Source of the DNA: Candidatus Microgenomates bacterium
GTDB lineage: Bacteria > Patescibacteriota > Microgenomatia > UBA12405 > UBA6130
Length of the DNA: 29,456 nucleotides
Direction: 5' to 3'
Assembly: GCA_015485895.1 (NCBI GenBank)
Contig: WFSR01000060.1
Coordinates: 1 to 29,456, forward strand
The notes under the pieces are model-generated. The model saw only the letters and a list, made by a program, of their open reading frames with translations. It was not told the DNA's origin and made no database searches. This document shows positions 1-8,188 of the stretch, in pieces. The position numbers were made by a program, and so were the translations under genes. Within the stretch, counting starts at the first letter, position 1, and the number at the start of each line of letters is the position of its first letter.

Positions 1-125
1 CACCTCCGAGGTGTAACACCCTTCGCACCTCGGGAGACGTCGTAAAATAGTGTATCAGCAATAGAAAGAGAGGTCAGCCATCAGACAGCCCTGACGTTCC
101 GCCATCTGCCAACTGGCGGAGGCGG
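1..125. repeat. Direct terminal repeat, left copy
   Basis: These 125 bases are identical to 29332-29456 and in the same orientation. They begin inside a palindrome (CACCTCCGAGGTG at 1-13), include the right arm CGCACCTCGGG at 24-34, and run into the dispersed structured repeat that starts near 53. The left arm of the larger hairpin is missing here but present at the other end (29311-29321). This is what is expected when a contig begins and ends inside the same repeated sequence. Confidence 0.95.
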
Positions 126-212
126 AGGAGCTGATGCTGGCGACTCTAGCAGCAATCTGCCATTCACTGAAGACCCAGCTCATGCCTGCAAGGGCGGATG
201 ACAAAGAAACAT
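53..212 (+). repeat. Dispersed structured repeat, copy A
   Basis: This is homologous to 21893-22057. Shared blocks include CAATAGAAAGAG, ATCAGACAGC, a GGCGGAGGCGGAGGA block, CTGAT(A/G)CTGGC and CTAGCAGC. It can fold: an outer helix pairs GCC-ATCAG with CTGAT-GCTGGC, then GTTCC pairs with GGAGC, and inside lies a CCGCC/GGCGG hairpin. In copy B the second helix is GTTCC/GGAAC, so a G-U pair becomes A-U and pairing is kept. No ORF is convincing here. It could be a non-coding RNA or a foldback repeat; the sequence alone does not decide. Confidence 0.7.
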
Positions 213-311
213 ATGCCTGAGACAATAAATAAAGCTTGTCATTAATTTCAGTCCGATTTTTCAATTAGGTAAAACTTTTTTCTTTTTCTCCCTAACATAG
301 TAAAATAGCCC

Positions 312-1412
312 ATGACCATAATTGCTTTTCTTTTTGCTTTATCAATCATCATTACCGTCCATGAGCTAGGGCATTTCCTGGCCGCTAAGAAAAGCGGCAT
401 CCTGGTAGAAGAATTCAATATCGGTTTCCCGCCACGCTTACTAAGCCATCGCTTTGGAGAAACGCTTTACAGTCTCAACTTAATTCCTATTGGGGGTTAT
501 GTTAAGCTCTTCGGTGAAGACGATCAAATGTCTAAACTCCCTTCGTCTTTGCAAAAACGCGCTTTTTTTACCCAATCGTGGCCAAAAAAACTCCTAGTCG
601 TCAGCGCTGGGGTGTTGATGAATTTTTTCTTAGGCGTTCTTATCTTCGCCAGCATTTATAGTTACTTGGGAATACCTCAAAAAGTTCCCCATGTGCAAAT
701 TATTGGCATCGCTCCAAATTCTCCAGCCAGTCAAGCCGGCCTTAAACCTGGCAATGTCATTGTTGCTGTCAATGGCAAACTTGTAAAAACACCGCAACAG
801 TTAATTGCCGAGACTTCCCACTATCATGGCCAGAAAATAATTTTAACTGTAGCTAACAAATTGCCATCTCACGCAGCTACCCATTCTCCTAACCAAACGC
901 GCCACTATTTTCAAGCGCGTGTCCTAGTCCGGGCTCACCCTCCTAAGGGCCAAGGTGGTTTGGGCATCGTTATTAGCAATCACATTATCACCCATCCTCC
1001 TTTCTGGAAACGCCCATTCTTAGGCACTATCGCCGGTCTTCGGGAATCGTTTTTTTGGGGACAGCAGGTTACGGCAGGGCTCTGGATCCTCCTCCGCCAA
1101 CTCCTCCAAGGTTCCATACCCAGGAGCATCGCCGGTCCAATAGGAGTTTATCGTATTAGTCAACAAATTGAAACCCAGGCTGGTTGGTTAGCCTGGATTC
1201 ATTTTTTCGGCATCCTTTCTATCAACCTTGCCATCATCAATATCCTGCCCCTGCCAGCTCTAGATGGAGGGCAGCTTGTCTTTGTCATCCTGGAAGCTGT
1301 AAGCCGCCGAAACCTTAATCCCAAATTAAAAATTCTAGTAAATCAAATTGGCCTTTTAGGCCTCCTTTTTCTCCTTTTATTGCTAACTTTTCACGATCTG
1401 CGAGGCCTTTGA
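312..1412 (+). CDS. rseP: RIP metalloprotease RseP (site-2 protease, M50B)
   Basis: An intramembrane zinc protease that cleaves membrane-spanning substrates; in well-studied bacteria it trims anti-sigma factors and signal-peptide remnants. The 366-residue protein has the zinc motif HELGH at residues 17-21 in the first transmembrane segment. A membrane segment follows around residue 95. One PDZ domain (around 130-160, SPASQAGLKPGN) comes next. The second active-site motif is LDGG at 317-320, with D318 as the third zinc ligand, preceded by NILPLP. A hydrophobic tail ends the protein. The length suits the single-PDZ forms; E. coli RseP is longer, with two PDZ domains. A TAAAAT box ends 5 nt before the ATG and no Shine-Dalgarno is seen, so the mRNA is probably leaderless. 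It is followed at 20 nt by a glycosidase gene and then a SpoIID-type gene, an envelope-related cluster. Substrates cannot be told from sequence. Confidence 0.93.
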   Translation: MTIIAFLFALSIIITVHELGHFLAAKKSGILVEEFNIGFPPRLLSHRFGETLYSLNLIPIGGYVKLFGEDDQMSKLPSSLQKRAFFTQSWPKKLLVVSAGVLMNFFLGVLIFASIYSYLGIPQKVPHVQIIGIAPNSPASQAGLKPGNVIVAVNGKLVKTPQQLIAETSHYHGQKIILTVANKLPSHAATHSPNQTRHYFQARVLVRAHPPKGQGGLGIVISNHIITHPPFWKRPFLGTIAGLRESFFWGQQVTAGLWILLRQLLQGSIPRSIAGPIGVYRISQQIETQAGWLAWIHFFGILSINLAIINILPLPALDGGQLVFVILEAVSRRNLNPKLKILVNQIGLLGLLFLLLLLTFHDLRGL

Positions 1413-1432
1413 AACTATTGTAAAATAAATCA

Positions 1433-2794
1433 ATGTTCAAAAAATATCAAAATGTTTTGCTCCTCCTTATTAGCCTTATTGTTGCGCTGTCATTAACGAA
1501 ACACATAGTCCATTGGCTACCTAACGCCAGCGGCCGCCGGGCTAATATTATCGTCGATGAAACTAAATCGGGAGATATGGTGCACCCCCAACTCTGGCAA
1601 AATTTTGCCCAGGGTGGAACTATTAATCCTACAACTTTCCGCCAAGCTCTCAGCGCAATACAGCCTCTTCGCCCTCACTATATTCGTATTGATCACGTCT
1701 TTGATGCTTATAGAGTTTACCGCAACGCCAACCGTTTTGACTTTCGCCGTCTCGATCAGGTGGTAGCCGCCATTATAGACAGTGGGAGCAAACCGTTTTT
1801 CTCTCTTTCCTACATCCCCCCAAAATTAGCTGTTGACGGAAAAATAACTGCCCCGCCTACTAGCTGGCTTGCGTGGCAAAAACTAGTCCAGGCCACAATT
1901 GAACACTATAGCGGTCGACAAGGGTGGAATCTTAAAAAAGTTTACTATGAGATTTACAATGAACCAGATCTTTTTGGTCACTGGCACTATGCCCATTCGC
2001 CTAATTATCTTACCCTTTATTATTACGCTGCCCAGGGAGCAATGGCAGCTCGAAATGTACAACCCTTCCAAATTGGTGGGCCGGCTACTACCGCTCTTTA
2101 TCCCAATTGGATAAAAGCCTTCCTTGATTTTTGTGACCGCCAGCACTTGAAGCTAGATTTTATTTCCTGGCACCAGTATTCAACCAGCATTGATGCTTAC
2201 CAAAATGATTTCGCCGCCCTCTTGACAATACTTGCCGAAAGACCCCGATGGAGTTCATTAGAGCGGATCGTCAGCGAATTCGGGCCTGCCCCAGAACGCT
2301 CCCAGCTTTATCAGAACTGGGTCGGGGCAGGTCACGATCTGGCAACAGCACTTACCCTTCTCGATCGCGTTCACAAAATCTTTGCTTTCTCAATTATGGA
2401 CCTACCTGGGAGCAAACAGGGCTGGGGCATTCTCCGGTTAACCAAAGATTCTTTCTCGCCTAAACCCCGCTGGCAAGTCTACTCCCTTCTCAATCAGCTT
2501 AAGGGCCAACGAATCCTTCTAAAAGGCGAGGGGAGTTGGGTGCGGGGAGTGGCCACCCGCCAAGATGATCGCCACTGGCAGTTGTTGCTGGTAAATTATG
2601 ATATTAATAATCAGCACGGTGAGAACGTTCCAGTTCGTTTTCTCAATTTCCAGCCAGGCACTTATCTACTAGACTACCATTTCCTGCGCGGCCGTCATTA
2701 TCAAAACAAAAAACATATCAAAAGCGGGCTTCTCTTTACCCATATATACCTCCCCGCTAACGGGGCCGTGCTCCTTAGTATTACCCGCCAATGA
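1433..2794 (+). CDS. Membrane-anchored clan-A glycoside hydrolase (GH39-like)
   Basis: A 453-residue protein with one N-terminal membrane anchor (about residues 7-28) and a (beta/alpha)8 glycosidase body facing outwards. The acid/base glutamate is E177 in YEIYNEP and the nucleophile is E282 in IVSEFGP. This spacing and these motifs are typical of clan GH-A, and the general look (an RIDHVFD strand early, NEPDLFGHW, SWHQYSTS) is closest to GH39 xylosidase/iduronidase relatives. A C-terminal beta domain (about 355-453) ends in VLLSITR, as in many GH39-type enzymes. The substrate is unknown; scavenging of polysaccharide or remodelling of cell-surface glycan are both possible. The start has TAAAAT at 1421-1426, 6 nt before the ATG, and no Shine-Dalgarno, so it may have its own leaderless promoter as well as reading from rseP. 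Family assignment is from motifs only. Confidence 0.8.
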   Translation: MFKKYQNVLLLLISLIVALSLTKHIVHWLPNASGRRANIIVDETKSGDMVHPQLWQNFAQGGTINPTTFRQALSAIQPLRPHYIRIDHVFDAYRVYRNANRFDFRRLDQVVAAIIDSGSKPFFSLSYIPPKLAVDGKITAPPTSWLAWQKLVQATIEHYSGRQGWNLKKVYYEIYNEPDLFGHWHYAHSPNYLTLYYYAAQGAMAARNVQPFQIGGPATTALYPNWIKAFLDFCDRQHLKLDFISWHQYSTSIDAYQNDFAALLTILAERPRWSSLERIVSEFGPAPERSQLYQNWVGAGHDLATALTLLDRVHKIFAFSIMDLPGSKQGWGILRLTKDSFSPKPRWQVYSLLNQLKGQRILLKGEGSWVRGVATRQDDRHWQLLLVNYDINNQHGENVPVRFLNFQPGTYLLDYHFLRGRHYQNKKHIKSGLLFTHIYLPANGAVLLSITRQ

Positions 2795-2803
2795 AGGGCA
2801 ATT

Positions 2804-2832
2804 TTGACCAATCCTGCGCCATCCTTCATAAT
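2804..2832 (+). promoter_or_regulatory. Sigma-70-type promoter giving a leaderless SpoIID mRNA
   Basis: TTGACC at 2804-2809, a 17-nt spacer, then CATAAT at 2827-2832. The ATG at 2838 follows the -10 box by only 5 nt, so transcription should start on or next to the start codon. Confidence 0.7.
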
Positions 2833-2837
2833 AAGGT

Positions 2838-4574
2838 ATGAAACGGTTTTTCTTAACTCTTTTTTTGGGCTTCCTTTTGCTAGCTTCCCCGGTTTCGATT
2901 CGGGCTAAATCTATTGACGACCAGCTGCGGGATATCCAACATCAGCTCGATATGTTAGCTAAGGCCCTGGCTCCTTTGGAAAGCGAATACAACCAGCTGC
3001 AAACCAAAATACAAGCCAGCCAAAGGCATATTACCAATATTCGGGTAATGATGCACCAACTTGACCAGCACCTCTTAGACAAAGAGGCTGATTTAGCTGT
3101 TAAAAAAATCATTCTCGCCCAAAAAGCGCGCCGTTATTACATCAATCTTCAGAAATTTTCTCCCTTGGATATTTTTCTTAATAGCCATTCCAGTCAGGAA
3201 ATTGTTTTCCAATTTGGTTGGTATCATGCCGTTTTAGCCCAAAACCGCCAGGCCATCCAAAATGTCAGCCAGGAATTAACCCGCCTTAATCAACAAAAAC
3301 TGCAACTGGCCCACGAAAAGAACCAGCTTGCCCAGTTGCAAAAAAAATTCCAGCAACGGGCTCATTTCCTGGCCGGCGAAATTAGTAAAGCCCACCAGTA
3401 TCGGGCAATGCTTACCCAGAAACAAGAAGAGCTCATTCGCCAAAAAACAGAAATGTTCACCACTTCGGTCGGGGAAACACCACCAGTTCAAGATGCTTGT
3501 GCCGGGGCACCGGGGAGTAGCAACTTTTGTAGTCCTGGTTTTCGGCCCGCCTTCGCTGCTTTTTCTTTTGGCGCCCCCCACCGCAAGGGCATGAGTCAAT
3601 ATGGGGCTTACGGCCGAGCCAAAAAAGGTCAAGATTACCAGCAAATTCTCCGGGCTTATTACGGCAATATCCATTTGGAAACTATCAACTCGCCGACAAC
3701 CATCGCCACCGCCATTGGTAGCCTTCCGTTTGAAAATAATTATCTCCTAGGCATTGCCGAAATGCCATCAGATTGGGGAAATAAAGGTGGTTATGCCGCC
3801 CTAAAAGCCCAGGCAGTAGCCGCCCGCACTTATGCCTTAGCCTATACCGGCTGGCGGCGAAATTCACCCACCATTAAAAAGTCAATCTGCACCAGCGAAA
3901 ATTGCCAAGTTTATTCCCGATCCAAGGCCAGTAACCCGCCGGATGTCTGGCGCCGGGCTGTCCGAGAAACCCGGGGGCAAATTCTTGTCAGCAACCAAAC
4001 CCAAGAAATTATCTCCAGCTGGTATGCTTCCACCGCCGGTGGCGCCATTTACAGCTACCACGAAAGCGTTGCCGGGCATATCACCCCCCATCTTTGGGAT
4101 ACCACCTGTAACAACCAAAGTTGTTGGCCCCAAGAGGCTTACGAAAATATCGCCGGGTCGCCCTGGTTCTATAAGGGCTGGTATAAAAATCGCAGCGGTA
4201 AAAGTTGTGGCCGCTCTCAGCCCTGGCTCAATCAGGATGAAATGGCCGACATCCTCAATGCCATTATTGTTTATCAACACGATCGAGGAGCCATCAGTCA
4301 TCTCTCCCAAGTTGACAGTTGTTGGGGCTCTATCCCCGATACATGGTCCCAAAGCCGCCTCCGCCAAGAAGCCGATAAATACGGGGGTCACATTACCAAT
4401 ATCAATAGCGTTAGCGTTCGCTACAGCAGCGGCGGCTATACCCAGGAGATTACTTTCCAAACCAATCGCGGCTCATTGACCTTTAGTGGTGATGATTTCA
4501 AGCAAATTTTTAATTTACGGGCACCAGGCGCAATTCACCTAACTTCCCGCCTTTTCAACATCATTCGTTACTAG
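2838..4574 (+). CDS. Secreted coiled-coil / SpoIID-domain lytic transglycosylase
   Basis: A 578-residue exported protein. Residues 1-24 form a signal peptide (cleavage near IRA|KS). Residues about 25-215 are a long coiled coil rich in Q, L and K, resembling the regulatory coiled coils of PcsB/CwlO-type hydrolases. After a short Cys-containing linker comes a SpoIID/LytB domain from about 240, with KGMSQYGAYG and ALKAQAVAARTYAL. The glutamate of GIAEMP, E308, matches the catalytic glutamate of SpoIID, which cleaves glycan strands of peptidoglycan. Several cysteines in the catalytic part (in ICTSENC, CNNQSC, KSCG and SCWG) could form disulfides outside the cell. This is not a sporulation gene in this context; such proteins act in wall turnover or division. 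It ends convergently with efp, overlapping by 14 nt. Confidence 0.9.
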   Translation: MKRFFLTLFLGFLLLASPVSIRAKSIDDQLRDIQHQLDMLAKALAPLESEYNQLQTKIQASQRHITNIRVMMHQLDQHLLDKEADLAVKKIILAQKARRYYINLQKFSPLDIFLNSHSSQEIVFQFGWYHAVLAQNRQAIQNVSQELTRLNQQKLQLAHEKNQLAQLQKKFQQRAHFLAGEISKAHQYRAMLTQKQEELIRQKTEMFTTSVGETPPVQDACAGAPGSSNFCSPGFRPAFAAFSFGAPHRKGMSQYGAYGRAKKGQDYQQILRAYYGNIHLETINSPTTIATAIGSLPFENNYLLGIAEMPSDWGNKGGYAALKAQAVAARTYALAYTGWRRNSPTIKKSICTSENCQVYSRSKASNPPDVWRRAVRETRGQILVSNQTQEIISSWYASTAGGAIYSYHESVAGHITPHLWDTTCNNQSCWPQEAYENIAGSPWFYKGWYKNRSGKSCGRSQPWLNQDEMADILNAIIVYQHDRGAISHLSQVDSCWGSIPDTWSQSRLRQEADKYGGHITNINSVSVRYSSGGYTQEITFQTNRGSLTFSGDDFKQIFNLRAPGAIHLTSRLFNIIRY

Positions 4575-5133
4575 CCCGACTGACGTATTCTCGCCGCTCG
4601 CAGTTAATGATTATTTTCTCACCTTGCTTAATAAAAAGGGGCACCCGGACAGTAAGGCCAGTTTCTAAAACCGCCTCTTTTGTGGCCGCCGTAACCGTGT
4701 CGCCTTTTACTGCTTCCTGAGTCTTGCTTACTTCAAGCACTAGCTTTTTAGGTGGTTCCACCGCTAGCGGCCTTTGCTTGTAAAAAGAAAGCAAATAACT
4801 CTCTCCTTCCTTCAAGAGCCCTTTCAAATCGGCCAGCAAATCCCCAGCCACTTCAACTTGTTCATAAGTTTGTGGATCTATGAAAATAAAATTTTCGCCC
4901 TGGCGGTAGAGATACTGAAGGCGGCGTTTGTCAACCTCGATTAACTCTACCGCTTCATCTGTTTTTAGGACCTGTCTTCGTGTCCGGCCTGTTTGCAAAT
5001 TTTTCAATTTTAGCCGGACAACTGCCGCCCCTTTACCGGGGTTAAAAAATTCCTTATCAACCACTAGGACCAAATTACCATAGAAACGCAAAAATATTCC
5101 CCGAGTAATACTGCCTGCTTTAATTGTTATCAT
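4561..5133 (-). CDS. efp: Translation elongation factor P
   Basis: EF-P enters the ribosomal E site and rescues ribosomes stalled at polyproline. The 190-residue product has the KOW-like N domain with the tip sequence NPGKGAAVVR, then the two OB domains ending near the usual C-terminal length. The start is the ATG at 5131-5133: GGAG lies 6 nt upstream, and with this start the tip lysine is K34, the number it has in E. coli. A TTG four codons further upstream overlaps the Shine-Dalgarno and is rejected. The gene begins 15 nt after the rpsA stop, so the two are co-transcribed. No EpmA/EpmB-type modification genes are in the window, so the state of K34 is unknown. Confidence 0.93.
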   Translation of the reverse strand: MITIKAGSITRGIFLRFYGNLVLVVDKEFFNPGKGAAVVRLKLKNLQTGRTRRQVLKTDEAVELIEVDKRRLQYLYRQGENFIFIDPQTYEQVEVAGDLLADLKGLLKEGESYLLSFYKQRPLAVEPPKKLVLEVSKTQEAVKGDTVTAATKEAVLETGLTVRVPLFIKQGEKIIINCERREYVSRASNE

Positions 5134-5148
5134 TTTTCTCTCCAATTT

Positions 5149-6237
5149 TTATTTGTATAACAACGGCTTCTTCGTTTGTGAGAGTTCCAAACTCAAACGG
5201 CGATGTTCTTTATCAATCTTCTCCACATAGCAGGTAACTTTTTCCCCCTCTTTAAATTCCACACCAGCTGGGATTTTGCTAACATGGATAAGCCCCTCAA
5301 TACCCGGCTCAAAGCGGACCAGGGCCCCAAAATTTGTTACTTTAGTAACCGTCCCTTTAAGGGGAGCCTCGTAAGGATACTTCTTCTCAATATCTTCCCA
5401 GGGATCAGGAGCTAGTCGCTTAATGGAGAATTGTAGCCGGCCTTCATCTTGACGAAGAAGCACCACCTTAACCTTATCTCCAGGTTTATAAAGGGAGCGC
5501 AGATTCTCTATTTTATCCCAAGAGATTTCAGAAATATGTACTAATCCTTCTAGCGTGAGAGTTTCTTTAGAGCTAACGATCACCCTAACAAAAAGCCCAA
5601 AAGGCTCTACCCGGACCACTTCAGCAGAAAACTCTTGGCCAATCTTCATTTTGGTTACCACTTTTTGTTCCTCGGCCACAACCTCCGGTTCACTCACCAA
5701 TCGTTCGCTCAAAACTAGCCTATTCTTCTCGGCGTTGACTTCCAAAACCTGAACGGTAACTTTCTTACCTACTAAGTTCTCCGGGCGGTGATCATACTTC
5801 TTGCCAATTTGTGAACCAGGAATGAAACCTAAAACGCCAAACGCAGCATTAACTACCACCCCGCCACGGGTAATTTCCCGGCCAAACACAGTAACTGGTT
5901 CTTTAGAAACTAGTTTCTCTTGAAAAAATTGCCAAGCTTTCTCCGCTGCCGCTTTACGCAGAGAGAGAAGAATTTGGCCTCGCTCATTCTCCGGGACACG
6001 TACTTGAGCTGTTACTTCATCCCCAACCCGTAGCTGATCAACAAAATCACGAACTAATTCTAATTCTTTTCCGCCAACTACGCCTTCTGTCTTAGCTCCA
6101 ATATCAATAAAAATAATGTGATGCTTCTTTTCAGCAATAGTTCCCCTAAGAAATTCCCCTTTTTTCAGCCCCTTAAGTTTATATTTTTCTTTCCGGAGCA
6201 AATCCTCCATTGAGGTAACTGGTTTGCTTTTGGTCAT
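5149..6237 (-). CDS. rpsA: 30S ribosomal protein S1 (four S1 domains)
   Basis: RNA-binding protein that helps mRNAs dock on the 30S subunit. Four S1 OB-fold repeats are visible at roughly residues 26-95, 110-180, 198-275 and 288-355; the third and fourth are the most canonical (GLFVRV...EGLVHISEIS; TNFGALVRFEPGIEGLIHVSKI). E. coli S1 has six repeats; four-repeat forms are usual in many other phyla. AAGGAG lies 11 nt upstream of the ATG, a rather long spacing. The ATG is only 40 nt beyond the 3' end of 5S rRNA on the same strand, with no obvious promoter between, so S1 and EF-P may be expressed by read-through from the rRNA operon. Confidence 0.92.
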   Translation of the reverse strand: MTKSKPVTSMEDLLRKEKYKLKGLKKGEFLRGTIAEKKHHIIFIDIGAKTEGVVGGKELELVRDFVDQLRVGDEVTAQVRVPENERGQILLSLRKAAAEKAWQFFQEKLVSKEPVTVFGREITRGGVVVNAAFGVLGFIPGSQIGKKYDHRPENLVGKKVTVQVLEVNAEKNRLVLSERLVSEPEVVAEEQKVVTKMKIGQEFSAEVVRVEPFGLFVRVIVSSKETLTLEGLVHISEISWDKIENLRSLYKPGDKVKVVLLRQDEGRLQFSIKRLAPDPWEDIEKKYPYEAPLKGTVTKVTNFGALVRFEPGIEGLIHVSKIPAGVEFKEGEKVTCYVEKIDKEHRRLSLELSQTKKPLLYK

Positions 6238-6277
6238 CCTTCATTTTACTCCTTTCTTTTTATTCCTTAGAAAAAAT

Positions 6278-6424
6278 CCCCGGCCGCGACCTATTTTCCT
6301 CCGACACAAGATCAGGGTATCGTCAGCGCTGAGGCGTTTGACTGGCGAGTTCGGAATGGACCCCACCTAACTTACGTCAAGCAGAGGCAAGTCGAGTCGG
6401 ACCACCTCGCTCCAGCGACCGGGG
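6278..6424 (-). rRNA. rrf: 5S ribosomal RNA with an extra hairpin
   Basis: Recognised by the loop-C sequence CCATTCCGAACTC and by GAGGTGGTCC near the 5' end. The ends form a 10-bp helix I: CCCCGGTCGC (6415-6424, minus strand) with GCGGCCGGGG (6278-6287), one G-U pair. The length is about 147 nt against a usual 115-120. The extra bases lie between GGTGGTCC and the GGTGG that should open helix III, i.e. in loop B, and can fold as GACUUGC/GUAAGUU around an 11-nt loop. A T6 run follows the 3' end directly, so helix I plus these Ts could act as a weak terminator before rpsA. Confidence 0.85.
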
Positions 6425-6434
6425 AATTTAGTCC

Positions 6435-6458
6435 AAGAATAAAGCGATAATTAACAGC
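6435..6458 (-). other. 23S rRNA processing stem, 3' arm
   Basis: This 24-nt stretch is complementary to 11810-11833 with only four mismatched positions, sharing the core AAGCGATAATT. The two arms bracket the mature 23S and should form the double-stranded stalk cut by RNase III, as in other bacterial rRNA operons. It fixes the approximate ends of the 23S gene. Confidence 0.8.
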
Positions 6459-6552
6459 TAATTCTTTCTCGGTAGTTAGGAACAGCTTGGCTAAAATCCT
6501 TGCGGATCTTACACCTGCTGCCCATACCCGGTAGTCTCCCGGGAACCTCCCC

Positions 6553-6705
6553 CTTGCCCTCCGGGCAAGAAAATCCCAAATTACAAATCTCAAACCACAA
6601 ACCTGCCTGCGCAGGCAGGCAAATTTTAATTTTTAAATTTCAAATTCTAAACTTTTTTAAAAATTGGAATTTTGTGCTTGGAATTTCCTTGTCCGAAGGA
6701 CAAGG
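6553..6705 (-). repeat. 23S foldback insertion 1 (near the 3' end)
   Basis: AT-rich foldback inserted in a variable helix shortly before the 23S 3' end (roughly the helix 98 area, by flanking sequence). On the plus strand it is bounded by CTTGCCCTCCGGGCAAG (6553-6569) and CCTTGTCCGAAGGACAAGG (6687-6705), each a small hairpin. The inside is of the 'aaattccaa/ttggaattt' subtype and carries a further palindrome, CCTGCCTGCGCAGGCAGG, near 6603. No ORF. Confidence 0.85.
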
Positions 6706-6902
6706 CTTGATTCCTAATCTTGGGAACGGCTTCCCGCTTTAGATGCTTTCAGCGGTTATCCGTTGGGAACATAGCTACCCAGCGGTGCCCTTGGCAGGAC
6801 AACTGGTACACCAGAGGTTCCCCCAACCAGGTCCTCTCGTACTGTGGTCGGATTCCCTCAGGAATCGGCGATTACTGCGGATAGGGACCGAACTGTCTCA
6901 CG

Positions 6903-7669
6903 CATGTTTCTCCCACGCTTTCGCGGGGCATGGACTATGTCTTCGCCCTCCTGTAAAGGGGCTGGCGTGTAGTCTCTACGGGGCTATTCCGATTTTATAC
7001 AGTAACGATGGCAAGATGTAGGGCCGGACCAGAGAAATGAATTTTTCCCTATTAGAGGAAATCAGGCGCAACTTGTAATGATTTCTGTCCCGAATTTTCC
7101 TCCATTCCAACCCCATCTTAGCTAATTGAGCTCGTAAGAACTCAATTTCCTCCTGCCGATAACAATGGACACAAAGCCAAAAAGATCGCCAATGCTGGTC
7201 AAAATAACCGTCGTCCATAAACCAAACAGCCAAAATAAATGGCGTTAGTTTAATAAAAGACGGAATTATCTTGCGACCGGTTGGCAAATACCAAGCCCGT
7301 CGCATCTTAGTAAAGATTGGCAAACTCCTGGTTCGGAAATAATAAGCTTGCCGGAAACGTCGTGGCGGAGAAGCTGCCAAATCTTGAAGCAAAAAGTAAG
7401 ACCAGTCAACATAAGCTTGCTGCTTAATTGAGTGGCGGATTTGCAATCGCGAATTGGCATGGCCACGATTTTCTAGCGAGCCATCACCAAGTAGCTTGCC
7501 GATTACTAATTGGTATTGGCGATAATTCATAGTTTCTTCATTGTATCAGCAGGGTCATCGCTCGGAAAGCTTCCCTCGGCGTTACCATACCCTATTCGGA
7601 TCGGGCTTAGGCTTCACCGATACAGCCAGTGCTAAGACGACATTACTGCCGTCTAACGCAGTGCTACCT
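6903..7669 (-). other. Group I intron in 23S rRNA (767 nt)
   Basis: Removing it joins 5' exon GTTCAGAACGT to 3' exon CGTGAGACAGTTCGG, restoring the conserved 23S sequence. P1 is visible: exon AACGU pairs with intron GCGUU about 8 nt into the intron, giving the hallmark U-G pair at the 5' splice site. The R-like element AGAGACTACACG (about 6966-6979, minus strand) and S-like element GAAGACATAGTCC (6932-6944) supply P7 (GACUA/UAGUC). A GAAA-capped P9-like stem follows, and the intron ends in G. The site AACGTCGTGAGACAG is the one targeted by the chloroplast endonuclease I-CreI. The intron hosts a LAGLIDADG ORF whose stop codon lies at the edge of the R element. The subgroup was not determined. 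Confidence 0.9.
6976..7530 (-). CDS. Intron-encoded LAGLIDADG homing endonuclease
   Basis: A 184-residue protein with two LAGLIDADG-type helices: VIGKLLGDGSL (about residues 9-19) and ILAVWFMDDGYFD (about 98-110). Both keep the metal-binding acidic residue (GDG; DDG). The layout fits the LAGLIDADG_2 (PF03161) type, a compact two-motif enzyme, unlike the one-motif homodimer I-CreI found at the same rRNA site in algae. It would cut intronless 23S alleles at the splice junction and spread the intron by repair. The ATG at 7528-7530 has no Shine-Dalgarno, so expression is probably low, from the rRNA precursor. The frame is intact and the motifs look active; no maturase function can be shown. Confidence 0.92.
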   Translation of the reverse strand: MNYRQYQLVIGKLLGDGSLENRGHANSRLQIRHSIKQQAYVDWSYFLLQDLAASPPRRFRQAYYFRTRSLPIFTKMRRAWYLPTGRKIIPSFIKLTPFILAVWFMDDGYFDQHWRSFWLCVHCYRQEEIEFLRAQLAKMGLEWRKIRDRNHYKLRLISSNREKFISLVRPYILPSLLYKIGIAP

Positions 7670-8188
7670 ACGTTCTGAACCCAGCTAACGCGGCACTTTA
7701 ATGGGCGAACAGACCAACCCTTCCCGGCTTCTTCACCAGGAGGATGTGCCAAGCCGACATCGAGGTCGCGATCCAGGCCGTCTATATGGACTATCGGGCC
7801 TGACCACGCTGTTATCCCCGGGGTAGCTTTTATCCGATAAGCCCCCTGACATCCCACGAGTCAGAGGGGATCACTAGGACCTGCTTTCGCATCTCTCCCA
7901 CCCTTGCACGCAAGAGCGGGGCCAACTCCCTTTATTTTGGAAAAACCGGCTGGCATTTCCGCCACAAAGTTCGTTGGGCTCGACTAGTAAGTCTCGCAGT
8001 TAAGCCAGCTTCTGCCCTTGCACTAACGGTTCGGTTTCCTTTCGAACCTAGCTGACCTTTGTGCGCCTGCGTTACCTTTTAGCAGGCAACTGCCCCAGTC
8101 AAACTGGCTACCAAGCACTGTCCCTGCCAACGTTTGCAGTTGGCGTAGGTCAGGTTCAGGAATGATAAAGGGTGGTATTCCACTGACG

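Noticed and set aside
3882..4479. Long overlapping frames on both strands inside the SpoIID gene
   Set aside because: Low-complexity products in the shadow of a gene with clear motifs; no start signals.
5134..5145. Upstream TTG start for efp
   Set aside because: Its codons are the Shine-Dalgarno of the ATG start, and it would move the tip lysine from 34 to 38.
7582..7857. Open frames within the 23S gene, such as this one and 11391-11777
   Set aside because: They read through conserved rRNA sequence and show no protein family; only the LAGLIDADG and GIY-YIG frames have recognisable motifs.
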